Assembly (NCBI RefSeq): GCF_037975245.1
Contig: NC_092562.1
Location: 30,576,054 to 30,640,053 of the forward strand
DNA from: Apostichopus japonicus
Lineage: Eukaryota; Echinodermata; Holothuroidea; Aspidochirotida; Stichopodidae
Direction of reading: 5' to 3'
Length of the DNA stretch: 64,000 nt
The position numbers and the translations under genes were made by a program. The notes under the pieces are model-generated. The model was not told the DNA's origin, did no database searches, and saw nothing but the letters and a program-made list of their open reading frames with translations. This document shows, in pieces, positions 1 through 11,665 of the stretch; position 1 is the stretch's first letter; every line of letters begins with the position of its first letter.

Positions 1-89
1 AAAAAGTGAATCTACCTCTGCTACTTTCATCTTTGAATACTAGTCTTCCATTCACATGTGTGAAAAATCCATAGTTAATCCATGGAATA

Positions 90-251
90 GCCAAGCACGT
101 AGAATACCATTTTATCCGCCAACAAGATCAGAGCGCAAACATGAAGTTTGAATATTGCAGAACAGAAGAGACTGTGGTGGATATGCTCACAAAAGAATTG
201 CAAGGGGACAAATTTAAACAGCTGAGAAAGACTGTGGAGTCAAAGAATTGA
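90..251 (+). pseudogene. Copia-type retrotransposon RNase H tail
   Basis: Read to the stop at 249-251, this frame gives the C-terminal end of a Ty1/copia polyprotein: a KHVEYHFIR motif, then FEYCRTEE, then VVDMLTKEL and a final LRKTVE stretch. In the family this is the last part of RNase H, where a lysine-histidine-isoleucine motif and the 'T(E)E.VADMLTK' string are typical. Just upstream the same frame reads KNP followed by an in-frame TAG, where the family normally continues into the histidine motif. Before that the similarity fades, so the copy is broken and 5' truncated by the window edge or by decay. Transcription and activity are unlikely. Confidence 0.8.
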
Positions 252-951
252 CTGGACCTTTTGCCTGCAATTGAAGAGTGTTAAAATATTAAAGTAATCT
301 ACTTTTGTCAGACTGTATTTATACTGTATCTTTGTGTTATGCATTAGCGTTATTTTTGTTAAGATATATGCCCTCAAAAAAATTGCATTATACTGTTACT
401 CTTGATATTAACTCTGATGTCAAAGAGCCTGTAGAAATTTCTGAGAAAGTTTCATGCCTGTAGTTTTATGAGAATGAAGTTCTGTACAAAGTAAAGAGAA
501 ATTCAGCTAAGTTAACGGCTCAGATTCAATGCCTCGCCAACAAATAACCAATTATTCTATTGCATTACTTTAGGTCTTGGAAATTTATCAGGTCAGAGTT
601 AGCCTAGGGATACAGTAGGTATTCACAACTTTGTTTGCAAAGCAGGGCTTCATAATGTACCACAAAAAGGATATTACATGCTTTGGTAAAATAGACAAGT
701 ATTCTTGTATTGTTAGAATAGAAAAAAACATAACAATAAGACTTAGTTTCAGTATTTTATGAAAACTGGGACTTCATAAACCCTTTTCACATTTAGCACA
801 AAAAGCAAATTTTCAACAAGTTTTATGAATATCCAAGCCTTTGCTGCATATATAACACTGATATATATTTAACACAATGTGTTCATTTTGAAAAGCTTTT
901 CTTAACTATTTCCTTGCTATTATTTGGTCAGTGACGCATTTCTTCCTTTCA
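252..951. other. Post-Copia stretch, possible 3' LTR start
   Basis: No gene is visible. A TGTTAAAATATT string at 279, about 28 bases after the Copia stop and preceded by a short purine run, sits where a 3' LTR would begin. No second LTR copy lies in the window, so the LTR cannot be proven. The remainder is AT-rich sequence without a recognised repeat. Confidence 0.25.
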
Positions 952-952
952 G

Positions 953-1050
953 GAAGTGCTAAAGATGAGAAATTGAGGGAAATAGATCAACTTCATTTGG
1001 GCCTTGTTCATGCTTCAGAACGCACCCGTACTTCTAGTCTGCATTGGTGA
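953..1050 (+). CDS. Possible terminal coding exon, unrecognised
   Basis: A good acceptor (pyrimidine-rich TTTCTTCCTTTCAG) precedes a frame that continues to a TGA at 1048-1050, and an AATAAA signal follows at 1150. The peptide is charged at first (KDEKLREIDQLHL) and matches no family I know. The exon would start with two bases of a split codon. No partner exon was found upstream, so this could be chance. Confidence 0.2.
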
Positions 1051-1704
1051 TTCCCTTAGTGTGAACGCCAAATACTAATACTTAAAGTCCACGGGCCGTC
1101 TTAAGAATAGTCCTCCTTTGGGGGCTTCTTCAATCCCTCTTGTGTTTTTAATAAATATAATATGAACGGTAAGTTGTATAAGTTATATAATATCCGCTCT
1201 ATCCAGTTGCAATTGGACCGGTATTTCTGAAGGTGCAGTACGTAAGTGTGTTTGTAAACGTATCCAGGCAGTTGCCTTTCTTACTTAAACACTACCGAAC
1301 AAGGCTATACGTGCACCCATTTCATTTTCCTTTGAGCCTATTCGACCTACACTGCTAACAAGTTACCGTAGAGGTTGTCAGACAAACACAAACTGAAAAA
1401 CGTCGTCCACTTAAATGTAATAAAATTTAATTCACTGTTCACCGACTGCACAGATTTTTGCAAAAGCCCAAAATTGGATATATTTGGCTTATTTCAAAAC
1501 AGATGTTTTTGGGTTCGGTTACCATGGCAATTAGTAAACCATTATGTCTAGACTGGCCTACAATGAAGTAACATAAGCCTGTGCATAGATCTTACTAGGT
1601 CTTTGGACCAAACATTAAATTTAATGTTAATGGCTTTGATGTTGGTTGGCCTCAAATATGACATCAGCAGTAAAACACTGACCTAGCAAGATCTTTCACT
1701 CATA
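1051..1704. other. No gene seen
   Basis: AT-rich intergenic sequence. I see no coding frame, RNA gene or clear repeat until the inverted-repeat element that starts near 1705. Confidence 0.4.
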
Positions 1705-4700
1705 GGCCATCAGCTGAAGCTCAAAATGTGGCTGTAAAATCAGTTTCGTTCCAGCAACAACGGGTCTAGACTTTTAATGCATTTTTGGGTAGTTTAATGC
1801 ATCACAAACATTATATCAAAAGTTCTCCAAAAAATTTCCTGCAGTATTTTTGTAAGAAACCCTTGAAATTGGGTATGTTATGTAGACATTACGTGCTACG
1901 ATGCTATGTATTAGGAACACATGTGCTAACGTTAGATTTGGTACAGTGGTGCATACATACCACTCTTTTCTTATATGTTAAATTACGACTGATATATTTT
2001 TTTTGTAAAATAGTTGGGTCAGGGTTACAAGAATGGTGGAAGGGGATTCTGGTCTAAGGGTCAGTGAGGGTTGTTTTCAGGCATTACAAGTTGTGCCCCC
2101 CCCTCCATTTCCGCCAAAATGGTAAAAAATCACATTTTCAACTTTGAAATATGAAATACAATTTTTGCACATTATAACTTAAGGGTTTTAATTATAAAAA
2201 TGTACCACTTTTAATAAACTCAGATATAATGCTTTGTAATAAATCAAATATTTTTAGATTTTCCCCCTATGTTATGAATGCATTTCGTCTGTGCATGTAT
2301 GCGTAAATATACACATATAATGAAAAGTTCCTCTCCATAATTGTTACACTCCCCATCCAAACTGTTTTACAAATGCGACCCCCTCCCCCTCTACTTTACA
2401 TGTAGCTAAATCCCTAGTTACAATGAGATGTACCAATGCCCCAAGACCAGTGAGCTATTTCTTTTGTATAAATCAATATATAAGTTGGCACACTAAGACG
2501 TCATGGCATATCGTAGATGTGAAATAAAGTTATAGTCGGTATATATCCGTTACCTTAGTACTCTTTCTACAGTCTTCTGCAAAACTAGGTACTTTCTACT
2601 TGTTACTGAAACAACATGTTTATAATTCGTATTCCTGCAAAAAGAGTTTCCAAGGGAGTTAACGTATAAAAGAAAAGATCGACAAGGTTTCGAATGGTAT
2701 TTTGAATAATAATAGTTCTATATTCTACAAATAATATGAATAATAAAGGTGAATGGTACAAATAAGTGAATAACGAAGACAGTTAACTTAAGCCCCAGAT
2801 AGAAAGAAATAATGTACTGTATCTATTAAGACTGGGTCGATACCCTCAATGGTGTAGTAGAGCTGGGCCTTTGCGATGATTCAAGATACAGGTTCTTCAT
2901 CAAAAGGCGCGGCGCGGAATTAATAAGTGATTAAAAGTTCATCCAAGGACAGTTGTACTAGTCTTAACAGTATCCACTTCAATTCACTGCATGGAAGTCA
3001 GATATGGTATGGAAAAGGGAAAGTCTATTCTGTAGTAGAGGTGAAGATAATTAGATGAAATAAAAGTCACTAAAGACTTGAATATCCTTCAGTCAAAACT
3101 TGAACAGATGCACAGAACATATTAACAATATGAATAAAACAGGTAACGAAATGTTACGGCAAACAATAAAGAACCGTGATATTGGAACAGGGTCAGGGGC
3201 GATGGTTCCCCAACAACAGTATATAAACCTTTGACTGGTTTCAGGACGCGGTATTTGCGTCATCGTCATCAGTAAATGTAGTTGTGAATATGCAAGAGGT
3301 AAAGCATGCCCATAACACCCTCCTCCCCCCTCCCCTCCCCTCTCAAAAAAAGTGTGATTTGAAGAAAATGTGGATATTTATCAAAGGTGTCTGGTAGGTA
3401 GGGTAATCTTCGTAAAACTACTAATAGCTAAAATGAATGAATAAGATCATGTTTTCTGGTTCCTTTAAACTCTGGGGAACAAAATAATGACAACATGACT
3501 TTGAAAAAGTTAACCCTCTTCACAAACTTCAAACTTGATTAAAATTTCAGACTAAGATATCAAGATTTAACACCATCACAGTTCATCCTCCAAATCATCT
3601 TCCCCTGCATCAACAATCTCAACATCTTCTTGGAAGTTGCTGCAATTTCTATATTTACATAGGTCTGTACACGGTAGTTGTGCATTCATTCAGGAACATC
3701 TTCCTTTAAGACATTTGCCGACTCTACAGCTACTGCTGACACACTGAAGCAAAACATCTGGGTCAGGTGGCTTTGTCATCCAAGTGATTATAAGGTCATC
3801 ATTTTCAAGTTTCCATCCATGTTCCTCTGGTGAGAGTGCATCAATCCTTTGCTGCAATGCCCTACTGTGAATAGCAGCCTGGTTGGTGCAGCGCTTAACA
3901 TGCTGGATCAGAGCATCTTTTGTTGGTGGTAAACTCTGCTCTGAGGAGGAGATGAACAGAACACCTTGTACCATGAAATTCGATATTTTTGAGTCTCACA
4001 TTTTATGATGGGGTACCAATATAATTACAATTCAGCTAGAAATATGTTGCAAATTACTTTAATAATTTCAATGGAAAGATTAACCTGATATTGCATCTCA
4101 AAGCGTTTAGAGAATTTTTTAATTTTCCTTGGGGGAGGACCCCCATATTCCAAAAATTCCTAGATCCACCCCTGAACACTCAATGAACCACACATTGGAG
4201 AGAGAGTACTTTACCTTTCAAGATCTGTATGTCTTCCTTGTCAAGAATTGTATCTAGTTTCTTCAACATAGAGAGTGGTACCTCACTTCAATGGCAACAC
4301 GGTCTTTTCCTCTAATATTCATAAAATCTGGGCTCATCTTTTTTCCGCTCTGCTGCTTGTCGAAGCAATACCTTTATAAAATGAAATAAAAAAAGCAAAT
4401 TGTTTTGCATTTTCTGTTGATCAAAATGTAAGTTTGAACAAATAAGAACTAAGACAATTTTATTTATATACCATGTGATCTGCTCATCTTCTATGGACAA
4501 ACAAAGACACATTCAAATTTTGCAAACCAGTGTCATGCAAAAAGAATTAAAACAGGCTTTTTTTTGACAGTACAGTACATTATCTCTTAATGTTATGGTT
4601 TAAATTATACAATGGTAGATTATATCTGTTACTAATAATAAAGGAGACAGATACTTGTTCATTTTGGTAAAGCTAGACAGGCTGACCATAAGACCTTGCA

Positions 4701-5826
4701 AACCTAACCTTATTGCACCTTTGTTACACTTATTTTTCTAACTAATATAATATCTCTATCATTCAAATAAAGGGCCACAGTAAGAAAACTATGAAGCCTG
4801 TATTTAACACTTAGGCTAGTGCCCAGATGGAGAATTTGAAACAAATTTCCGTTCCTACCACCATATAACAAAACAAATCAGATGACCATGCCACTAATTA
4901 TATTATGTTCAGGTCCAACACTGTGCCCTTTGACTTGGATTATATCCCTTAAGAGCTACTGATCTTGCATTATGCAACTTCTCTTAACACTTCAACTATG
5001 CCACAGAAGTACAAGTAGAGTCGTGTAGTATGCTTAGGCTTACCTCCATCGAAAGTCTCTGCCTGCTGCAGCTTGTCCCGTTTGCAACGCCTAGTAATGT
5101 ATTGTTTCTTTTCCCACATATAATAAATTGAACAGGCAATACACCAGAGCTTCTGCTTGGTTTCCTCGATCTTTTCCGTCAATTCTTCGTTTAAAATCAT
5201 ATGGGGTCTCCTCTGGAACTGTCCGTTTTCTTGCAGCAATGTGCTTGCTATCAATGAACCGCCTGTAACACTTATCGTGGAACCCCATCATACTATGCTG
5301 TTGAACACACGCTTGATCGTAGTAGGCCATGGAGTAATCAGTAGTACGGCGATATCACTGTCTCCGCCGCTGAGATTAAGCCAATCTTTAGCGCAGGAAG
5401 TAACTTTAGTCCATCGTTTATTCGTCAGTGCCTTGAATGCTTCAAATTTTACAGATTCAATGTGCACTGAGCACTGTAGATTTCCGTGTGTCGGAGACTG
5501 ACTAGCGCCCGTGGGAGCCGCCATGTTTGTTGTTTTCTACAAAGATTGCACACAGAACTCATGGCTCATTGGACAATTCATATCACATGGTACAGATATC
5601 TCACTGGCGCACAACTTTTGAACGTAAAACGGCAAGTTTCTTAACATACGCAATAAAAAATATAGTTTGATCTTTCGAGCGGAATTGCAAAAAAACTGCA
5701 GGAAAGTACATGGAGAACTTTTGGATCATTAATCTTAATTAATTTATGTATTCAATGCTGTAGAGAAATTTTAGACCCGCCGTTGCTGGAACGAAACAAG
5801 CGAATTTCGACCTTCAGCTGATGGCC
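1705..5826 (-). mobile_element. TIR-bounded element carrying X-family gene (X1)
   Basis: The ends are inverted copies. The left end reads GGCCATCAGCTGAAG, then a diverged stretch, then TTTCGTTCCAGCAAC and CGGGTCTA (1705 to about 1770). The right end at about 5774-5826 is the reverse complement of the same order of blocks. Each end is flanked by TA, compatible with a TA target duplication, although the surrounding bases make this ambiguous. The interior holds pieces of a minus-strand gene between 5524 and 3576. The arrangement suggests a decayed DNA transposon of about 4.1 kb with its gene starting near the right TIR. The superfamily is not identified, and no DDE catalytic core was recognised. 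Confidence 0.55.
3576..5524 (-). pseudogene. X-family protein, decayed copy 1
   Basis: Several minus-strand pieces belong together. The first (5524 down to about 5320) starts at an ATG in ACATGGCGGC context and has a CSVH motif, then a W-T-K-V..CAKDW block. A frameshift near 5310-5330 moves to the frame with GFHDKCYRRFIDSK. A middle exon near 4400-4260 reads DEPRF, then after a frameshift RGKDRVAIEVRYHSLC, then hits a stop. The last exon (3974-3576) reads LPPTKDAL, NQAAIHSRALQQ, HGWKLENDDLIITWM and a cysteine-rich tail with CTDLCKYRNC, interrupted by an in-frame TGA at 3690-3692. The cysteine tail resembles tesmin/TSO1 CXC-type motifs. From memory this order is shared by many uncharacterised echinoderm and cnidarian proteins; I do not know a function. 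It is clearly non-functional here. Confidence 0.6.
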
Positions 5827-5989
5827 TATCATCCATTTGAAGGGTTTGGAAGAAATTTGAATCTGGTTAACATGTATAGTGGTAATGATAGTGGTATGGA
5901 GTGCTTTGAATACAGTGAGCGATGATTCAATATTGCGGGGCAGTGGTGTACAGAGTAGTACTTAATTAGTACAGCACATGTGGCAGTGG

Positions 5990-6488
5990 CAAATGGGAAA
6001 ATGTAAACAGCTGATATGACCTTTTCACCCTTGCGCAGTATGTTAATCTCACAAGTGGACTTAATACGAACCTAATTCGTTCTTAAATGTAAACAAGGCC
6101 TTGTTTTTGCACCTAAACCCTAGCAATAAAAAAGAAATTTAGTTAACTTATTTCATAAGGGACCATTGCCAAATCTAATCGCTGTCATGAAAGCGTGTGC
6201 TCACAAGGATATTGTTCACTTCTTCAACTTGGTTATACACTTGAGTGATCAGCTCTCAGCTGAGACTAAGGGTAAAATGGGAAAATCTTAACAGCCGATA
6301 TGACCTTTTTACCCTTGCGCAGTATGCTAATCTCACAAGCAGACTTAATACGAAACTCATTCGTTCTTAAATGTCAACAAGGCCTTGTTTTCACACCTAA
6401 ACCCTTGCAAAAAAAAAGAAATTTAGTTAACTTATTTCATAAGGGACCATTGCCAAATCTAATCGCTGTCATGAAGGCATGTGCTCAT
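5990..6488 (+). repeat. 280-bp tandem repeat, copies 1 and 2a
   Basis: The block beginning GGGAAAATGTAAACAGC near 5995 recurs about 280 bases later near 6275 with small changes (ATCTTAACAGC). Both copies carry CCTTGCGCAGTA, TTCGTTCTTAAATGT, GGGACCATTGCC and a GATCAGCTCTCAGCTGAGA stretch that is itself palindromic. Copy 2 stops at GTGCTCA and resumes at 11306 after a large insertion. Confidence 0.85.
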
Positions 6489-7699
6489 TAGGGAAACAGT
6501 CCCCTTACAGCGAAGTTGCATTTCCAACCCGACCTCAAGCGGGGGAGCTCGGGTTGGGCTTATCTCGAGCTTCAGCTCTGCTTACACCACTTATCTTAAC
6601 CCTATCACACGGACCAACGAACATGCGGTTTGCTCGCGGCATTAGCTAGTGTGTCAGCTATATGCAAATGATCAACAAATAAACGTTGTTCACAGGCATG
6701 CACAGCTATAGCTACAGAAGTACATACAGTACTCGCGACATATGATCGTATGAAGTGTATTCCGTGTCTTAGTTCCCTTTAGCTGCCGGTTCGGATTTTC
6801 GTGATTTTTATTCACCGGTTCCTGATTTTTCCGCGTCTGGCTTGCCTTTAATACATAACACCAGACGACCGCTAATTTTCATAACCGACGCTTGGAAATT
6901 TCCCAAACGTTACTACATCCAAACCTGAGATTTTCATGTGCCCCGAATCCATAGCTGTCGCATTAGGCCTAACGCTATGTTGTAACATTGAGAAACCGGC
7001 CTCTGAATACGGTCTATATTTTTGTTCAAATTAATGCTGCACAAGTAAATGCAATTTTTTATTATTAGAAACATCATTGGAGTTGTTTTTAGTTCTTATC
7101 ATTCCTTTATATCAATCTGGAAACGTTAAACAGTAATCCTACACTAGTTACGTTGTCACTATTTACTTAGTTTGATTGGCCTAAGCTTAAATTTCTAATT
7201 GAGCTTGAATGGAGTTAATAACAGTGACGAACAAGGATGTTAAACACTAAGTTCGGCATATTTTTTATTTGTTCATAAACGGAATTATATTGAACATAAG
7301 TACAAAATAACGTCGGAGTGTAAGAATTAGGTATTAAAATTAACATTTTAGTAAAGATTGAAGATGGATGATTTGTTTGAGATACTTTTTGAGATGGAAA
7401 GTTTGGGTAACTATTCTTGGCGCTTTTCGGGCCATTAACACATCTAGTAGGTTAGGCCATTCGCTATTCATAAACACATGGTTACTTGGTACGGACAATC
7501 GTCATCTTTTTTATCTTTGGAAATTTTTTTTTTGGAAATCCTTTTTCTTTTTCCTTTTCCGCGAAACTCCTGAGGTGGTTTAGTAGGGGCCTATACATAC
7601 ACAAGGATACATACAAGCCTTTGTTACATGCATGAGAAGAGTTGCATTAAGTACAATGTACCAATTTTGAGGGAAGATAGGCTATTTCATTACTAGGGT

Positions 7700-8605
7700 T
7701 GTGCGGGATCCCGGTAGTCAAGTGAATACCGGCATCCCGATCCCGGCTTTGACTAACCCCGATCACAGTGCAATGTGTAACTACTACCGGTATTGGGAAA
7801 ACAACTGGTTATTACATTCGTTTCAGTATCATTCCCAGGAATCCAGGACATAATAAAAATATCTACGTTTTACTATTTAAATTAGAGAAAAGAAAACACG
7901 TTTATTTCTGGTTCCTGTGTTCTTAGTTTGAATAATATCTTATCAATTTACGCACTAGCCTAGACATATTAACGAATCAACTTTTCACGTAGTAATTTGG
8001 TCCTATAGCCTACACCAAATATCGAACGTTAGTGAACTCAGCATGTTACGAGACCTCAAAGTTATTCAGAAATTTTCGTTATTTATTCTTCCTTCAAACG
8101 ATGATTGTGAAGGTTCCCATGTACAAAATCTCACCCTTATGCATTTCACCACATTTTGTGATAATAATTATAACGATTGAATAATTTTTGATCCAAAACC
8201 GAAGGGAGCATATTAAATTAAATCCATCTTCGCACGGGACTGTATATTATTATAGCATAGGGTACGGTACTGTTACACACTGCTGTTCGGTACTTGATGC
8301 TGTAATGAAATGGATTCGTTTATTAATGCGGGGGGGGGGGGTTCCACGATGTCATTTCTAGTCTTTATCTTTCGCTACTTTTTTTATTTTTAAGAACTTT
8401 TGTACGAAGATTGATATTGTACGTATTGAAAGTATATTTTCTGGAGTAAACAACAGCCGATTAACGATATAAATAAATCTGTACTATTCTTATATATGTA
8501 GTTTATAATCCCGTATTTATGTAGCCCCTAAGTTACATTATTGTTTTCTGAAGTTCCAAACAGGTGGGGACTTGTTGATAGTTAAAAACTTTTCATTGTG
8601 AACTT
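7700..8605 (+). repeat. Dispersed ~0.9-kb repeat, copy A (hAT-like end)
   Basis: This stretch aligns by eye, base for base with scattered differences, to 30988-31868. Shared landmarks include TTGTGCGGGATCCCGGTAGT at the start, CCCGATCACAGTGCAAT, CTGTGTTCTTAGTTTGAATA, CAATTTACG, CTGAAGTTCCAAACA and GACTTGTTGATAGTT at the end. It begins TAGGGTTGTGCGGG, a hAT-like terminus. Copy A lacks a matching right terminus. Confidence 0.75.
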
Positions 8606-8611
8606 TTAAAC

Positions 8612-8660
8612 TTAAAGTATTAGTAGTAAGTCGAGTCCTGTCTTTCCGACATGCTTAGTG
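8612..8660 (-). pseudogene. LINE-type ORF2 tail remnant, copy A
   Basis: On the minus strand this short stretch reads ITKHVGKTGLDLLL, which matches ITEHVGYTRLNLLLL in the better preserved copy at 37826-38041. It sits directly after the 0.9-kb repeat. The LINE assignment is inferred only through that second copy. Confidence 0.35.
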
Positions 8661-10814
8661 ATTCCCGTTAAATTAAATTGAATTTAGGTAAAAATTCATG
8701 CAAACTAGGTAGGCATCGGCCGATCCTAATTCTAAGCCTACATCGAAAGTTACGCCGTATACACCTCGCAAGAAAACCACGATAACCTTGAATGAAAAAA
8801 TAATATTTTGCACTTGAAGATCTGTCTTCCCCCAAAATGCAATGATAAGGTCTAGACTCGGTACTTCTTCATACATTGAGTTTCCAATTACTAGTCAAAA
8901 ACATTTTCTAGAGAAAAAAAACGTAAGATATTTTTCACAAAAATTGATGATTAGATAAGTGCTTCCTCACAATCAACGAGCCGCCCCGAAATTCGCTCCC
9001 CTTACGTAAAACTTCTATATATATTACACGTGGAAAAACACGAGTTTTTACACACATAATTCCCATTGACATTGGTCACGGCCGACATAAGTAGGTCATC
9101 GACATTCGAACTTGGCAACTTGCCCAAGTTCATCGCACCATGGGAACGACCCAACAGATTGAACATTATGTTACATTTTCCCGCCATCTGGACGCCGATT
9201 GTAAATTTTGGTGTAATATGCAAATTATGAATGGTACTGCCCTTGGTTAAAACTTAAAACTATTGCGACACATACAAATTTTGGGAAACTGTTGTATAGA
9301 AGAAACTTTTGTATCAAATGTAAAGTACTGTATGGTAGGCCTACTATAATTTATAAAAGACGGTTTTCCTCAGGTGATAAGGAAAAGGGATGTTTCGGTG
9401 AACTCGATCTCTTTGTATAGTACTTGGATACTTAAAATGACCATGCTGTACATGCAGCTTCTATTTCTCTTTAAGTAAGCTCTACTTAGCATTGTTATCC
9501 GTTGTGGATCTTTATTGGAATAAATACGAAATGTATTTTTTGACGCCAGTATTTAACGTTAGGCCTAAGCATTTCTTAAATTGTTGACTGAGCTTCAAAA
9601 TCCATTTTCAAAAAGTCTGTTTTCATGAAGGTTTTGTAAAATCGACATATAGCTAGGGTAGGGAAATATTAACGGAAGTTGTTCTATTATACAAATAAAA
9701 TACATGTTTCTCGTACTGAGATCTGAAGGGAAAAAACGGGCGGCTATCGTTATACTAGTTTGGAATATGTGGCAACCTTTACGTGATTTCAGAAATGGCT
9801 CTTGTTCTTGGAAAAATGACTCCCAGTCATTATTCATTTTCTTATATTAATGTTCTTATTATTTATTGTATATTATTATATTTTTCATTTCACTATTGGT
9901 TATGATACTTCAGGTCCTCGGGAGAAGTTAGCTTTACGCTAACCGAGTTAAATATACGGAGATTTGATCACGGGTGCCAATTTGTATCTACGGATCCCCT
10001 TATAACATGCAATGCTAACAGCATCCTCCTATTCTTATGAGGCGAATAGCACATAATATCAATAGGATGGTCGGAGGGAGGAACCTTAGATTATGAAATT
10101 GTGTTGCGGGCGCTGAGCGAGTGTATGGAGGGCCCGAATGCCCGACATTTTTTATTTATTCGCATTTTTAGCCAGGGTTGCTTATTCAGCAAAAGCTGAT
10201 TTCCAATAAGGCCCTGCTTTTTACATTCAACGTTATACATAAAAAGTAAAACATAGCAATACAAAAACAATTAAATGTACATATACAAAACAATTAACGC
10301 TGTAAAGTGGAGACAACTACAAAAAAAAATGGAAATAAAAGAATTATCAAAAATTGGGCTTGCAAATAATAACTGGAAAGTTTTGGAAACCAACACTATG
10401 CTAGTTATTTCAACATGTGCGTTGAAACTTTCGATACCCAAGAGCTGATATAATGTAATAGCTGAACAAAGCCCAGGAAGCAATATAAAAAAAAATATTG
10501 TAAAAAACAGCAAATAAGATTCATAATGCAAAGTTATCATTGTAATCACTCTTTGGTGAAAGGATTAGTGTGCCTACGACATGAAATTGAAACACAGTAG
10601 AAGACTTTCAGTTTATCTCAAATAGTTTTCCATCCAGTTCACATGCATCATGGACTCGCAATAACATAAAGAATATAATTTTGCCCTTCAGCTATGTATT
10701 TGCCATGCAGGCAAAAAGCTGACACATCAACCTTTTGTTTAACTGCCTTTATATAAGCAGATACAAGAAAACGGACTGAGAAAGATTGTATTTTAACAGA
10801 GTCGGTGTTGTTTC

Positions 10815-10925
10815 ACAAGGGCGTAGGAACCGGGGGGCTGGGGGCGCCAGCCCCCCCCCCCGCACCCCCCTGTGAAAGATATGGAGGGGCGGAAGTATCA
10901 TTCCGCCCCCCTCCCCCCGCTTCGC
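10815..10925. repeat. GC-rich C-tract dispersed repeat
   Basis: A run reading GGGGGGCTGGGGGCGCCAGC followed by long C runs forms a short GC-rich hairpin in otherwise AT-rich DNA. It resembles fragments of transposon-derived sequence often seen in marine invertebrate genomes. No coding content. Confidence 0.35.
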
Positions 10926-11305
10926 TTTTCTGTCATCCTAAATCTGTGTTATTATTTATATATTACATAGAAACATAGTTACAAGATAGTTGAGGTCTTG
11001 ACATGTACAGAGATGAGTTTTAAATGCAAGTCTTCCACTCAACACAGTACACCTTAAGAAGTCAATATCATTTCAGCTATACACTCTATACTGTCTTGAT
11101 TGCTCATTGAAGTGCATATAATCCCTTATGTCCTGTGAAACTGGTTTAATTAAATTAGTTCGCATAAGCGATCTTGTGGTCATTCTTATCTTGCTCATCT
11201 TACAAAACCTGCTCAACCATGTGTGGTATAGCCAGATAAGCAGCCACTTTGCAACAATTCAAGTGGAAAATTTTGCACCTTCGGTGTAAGGGGACTGTTT
11301 CCCTA

Positions 11306-11665
11306 ATGTCACAAGGCTATTGTTCACTTCTTCAACTTGGTTATATACTTGAGTGATCAGCTCTCAGCTGAGACTAAGGGAAAAATTGGAAAATGTAAAC
11401 AGCTGATATGACCTTTTTACCCTTGCGCAGTACGCTAATCTCACAAGTGGACTTAATACGAAACTCATTCGTTCTTAAATGTCAATATAAGGCCTTGTTT
11501 TCACACCTAAACCCTTGCAAAAAAAAAGAAATTTAGTTAACTTATTTCATAAGGGACCATTGCCAAATCTAATCGCTGTCATGAAGGCGTGTGCTCACAA
11601 GGCTATTGTTCACTTCTTCAGCTTGGTTATACACTTGAGTGATCAGCTCTCAGTTGAGACTTACA
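11306..11665 (+). repeat. 280-bp tandem repeat, copies 2b and 3
   Basis: The repeat interrupted at 6488 continues here with TCACAAGGCTATTGTTCAC, completes copy 2, then runs through a third copy starting near 11385 (TGGAAAATGTAAACAGC). The end is at GATCAGCTCTCAGTTGAGA near 11660. Confidence 0.85.

Larger units (their letters stand above)
6489..11305. mobile_element. hAT-like insertion splitting the 280-bp repeat
   Basis: The left end TAGGGAAACAGTCCCCTTAC (6489) and the right end are reverse complements over about 21 bases, with weaker similarity beyond (CGAAG.TGCA). The element lies exactly in the middle of copy 2 of the 280-bp repeat: the repeat breaks off before it and picks up after it, with a short overlap of a few bases (TCA, possibly an eroded longer duplication). 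TAGGG starts are common in hAT elements, hence the label, but no transposase was recognised in the 4.8 kb. The interior holds a copy of another dispersed repeat (7700-8605), a LINE tail and a GC-rich repeat near 10.8 kb. Confidence 0.6.
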
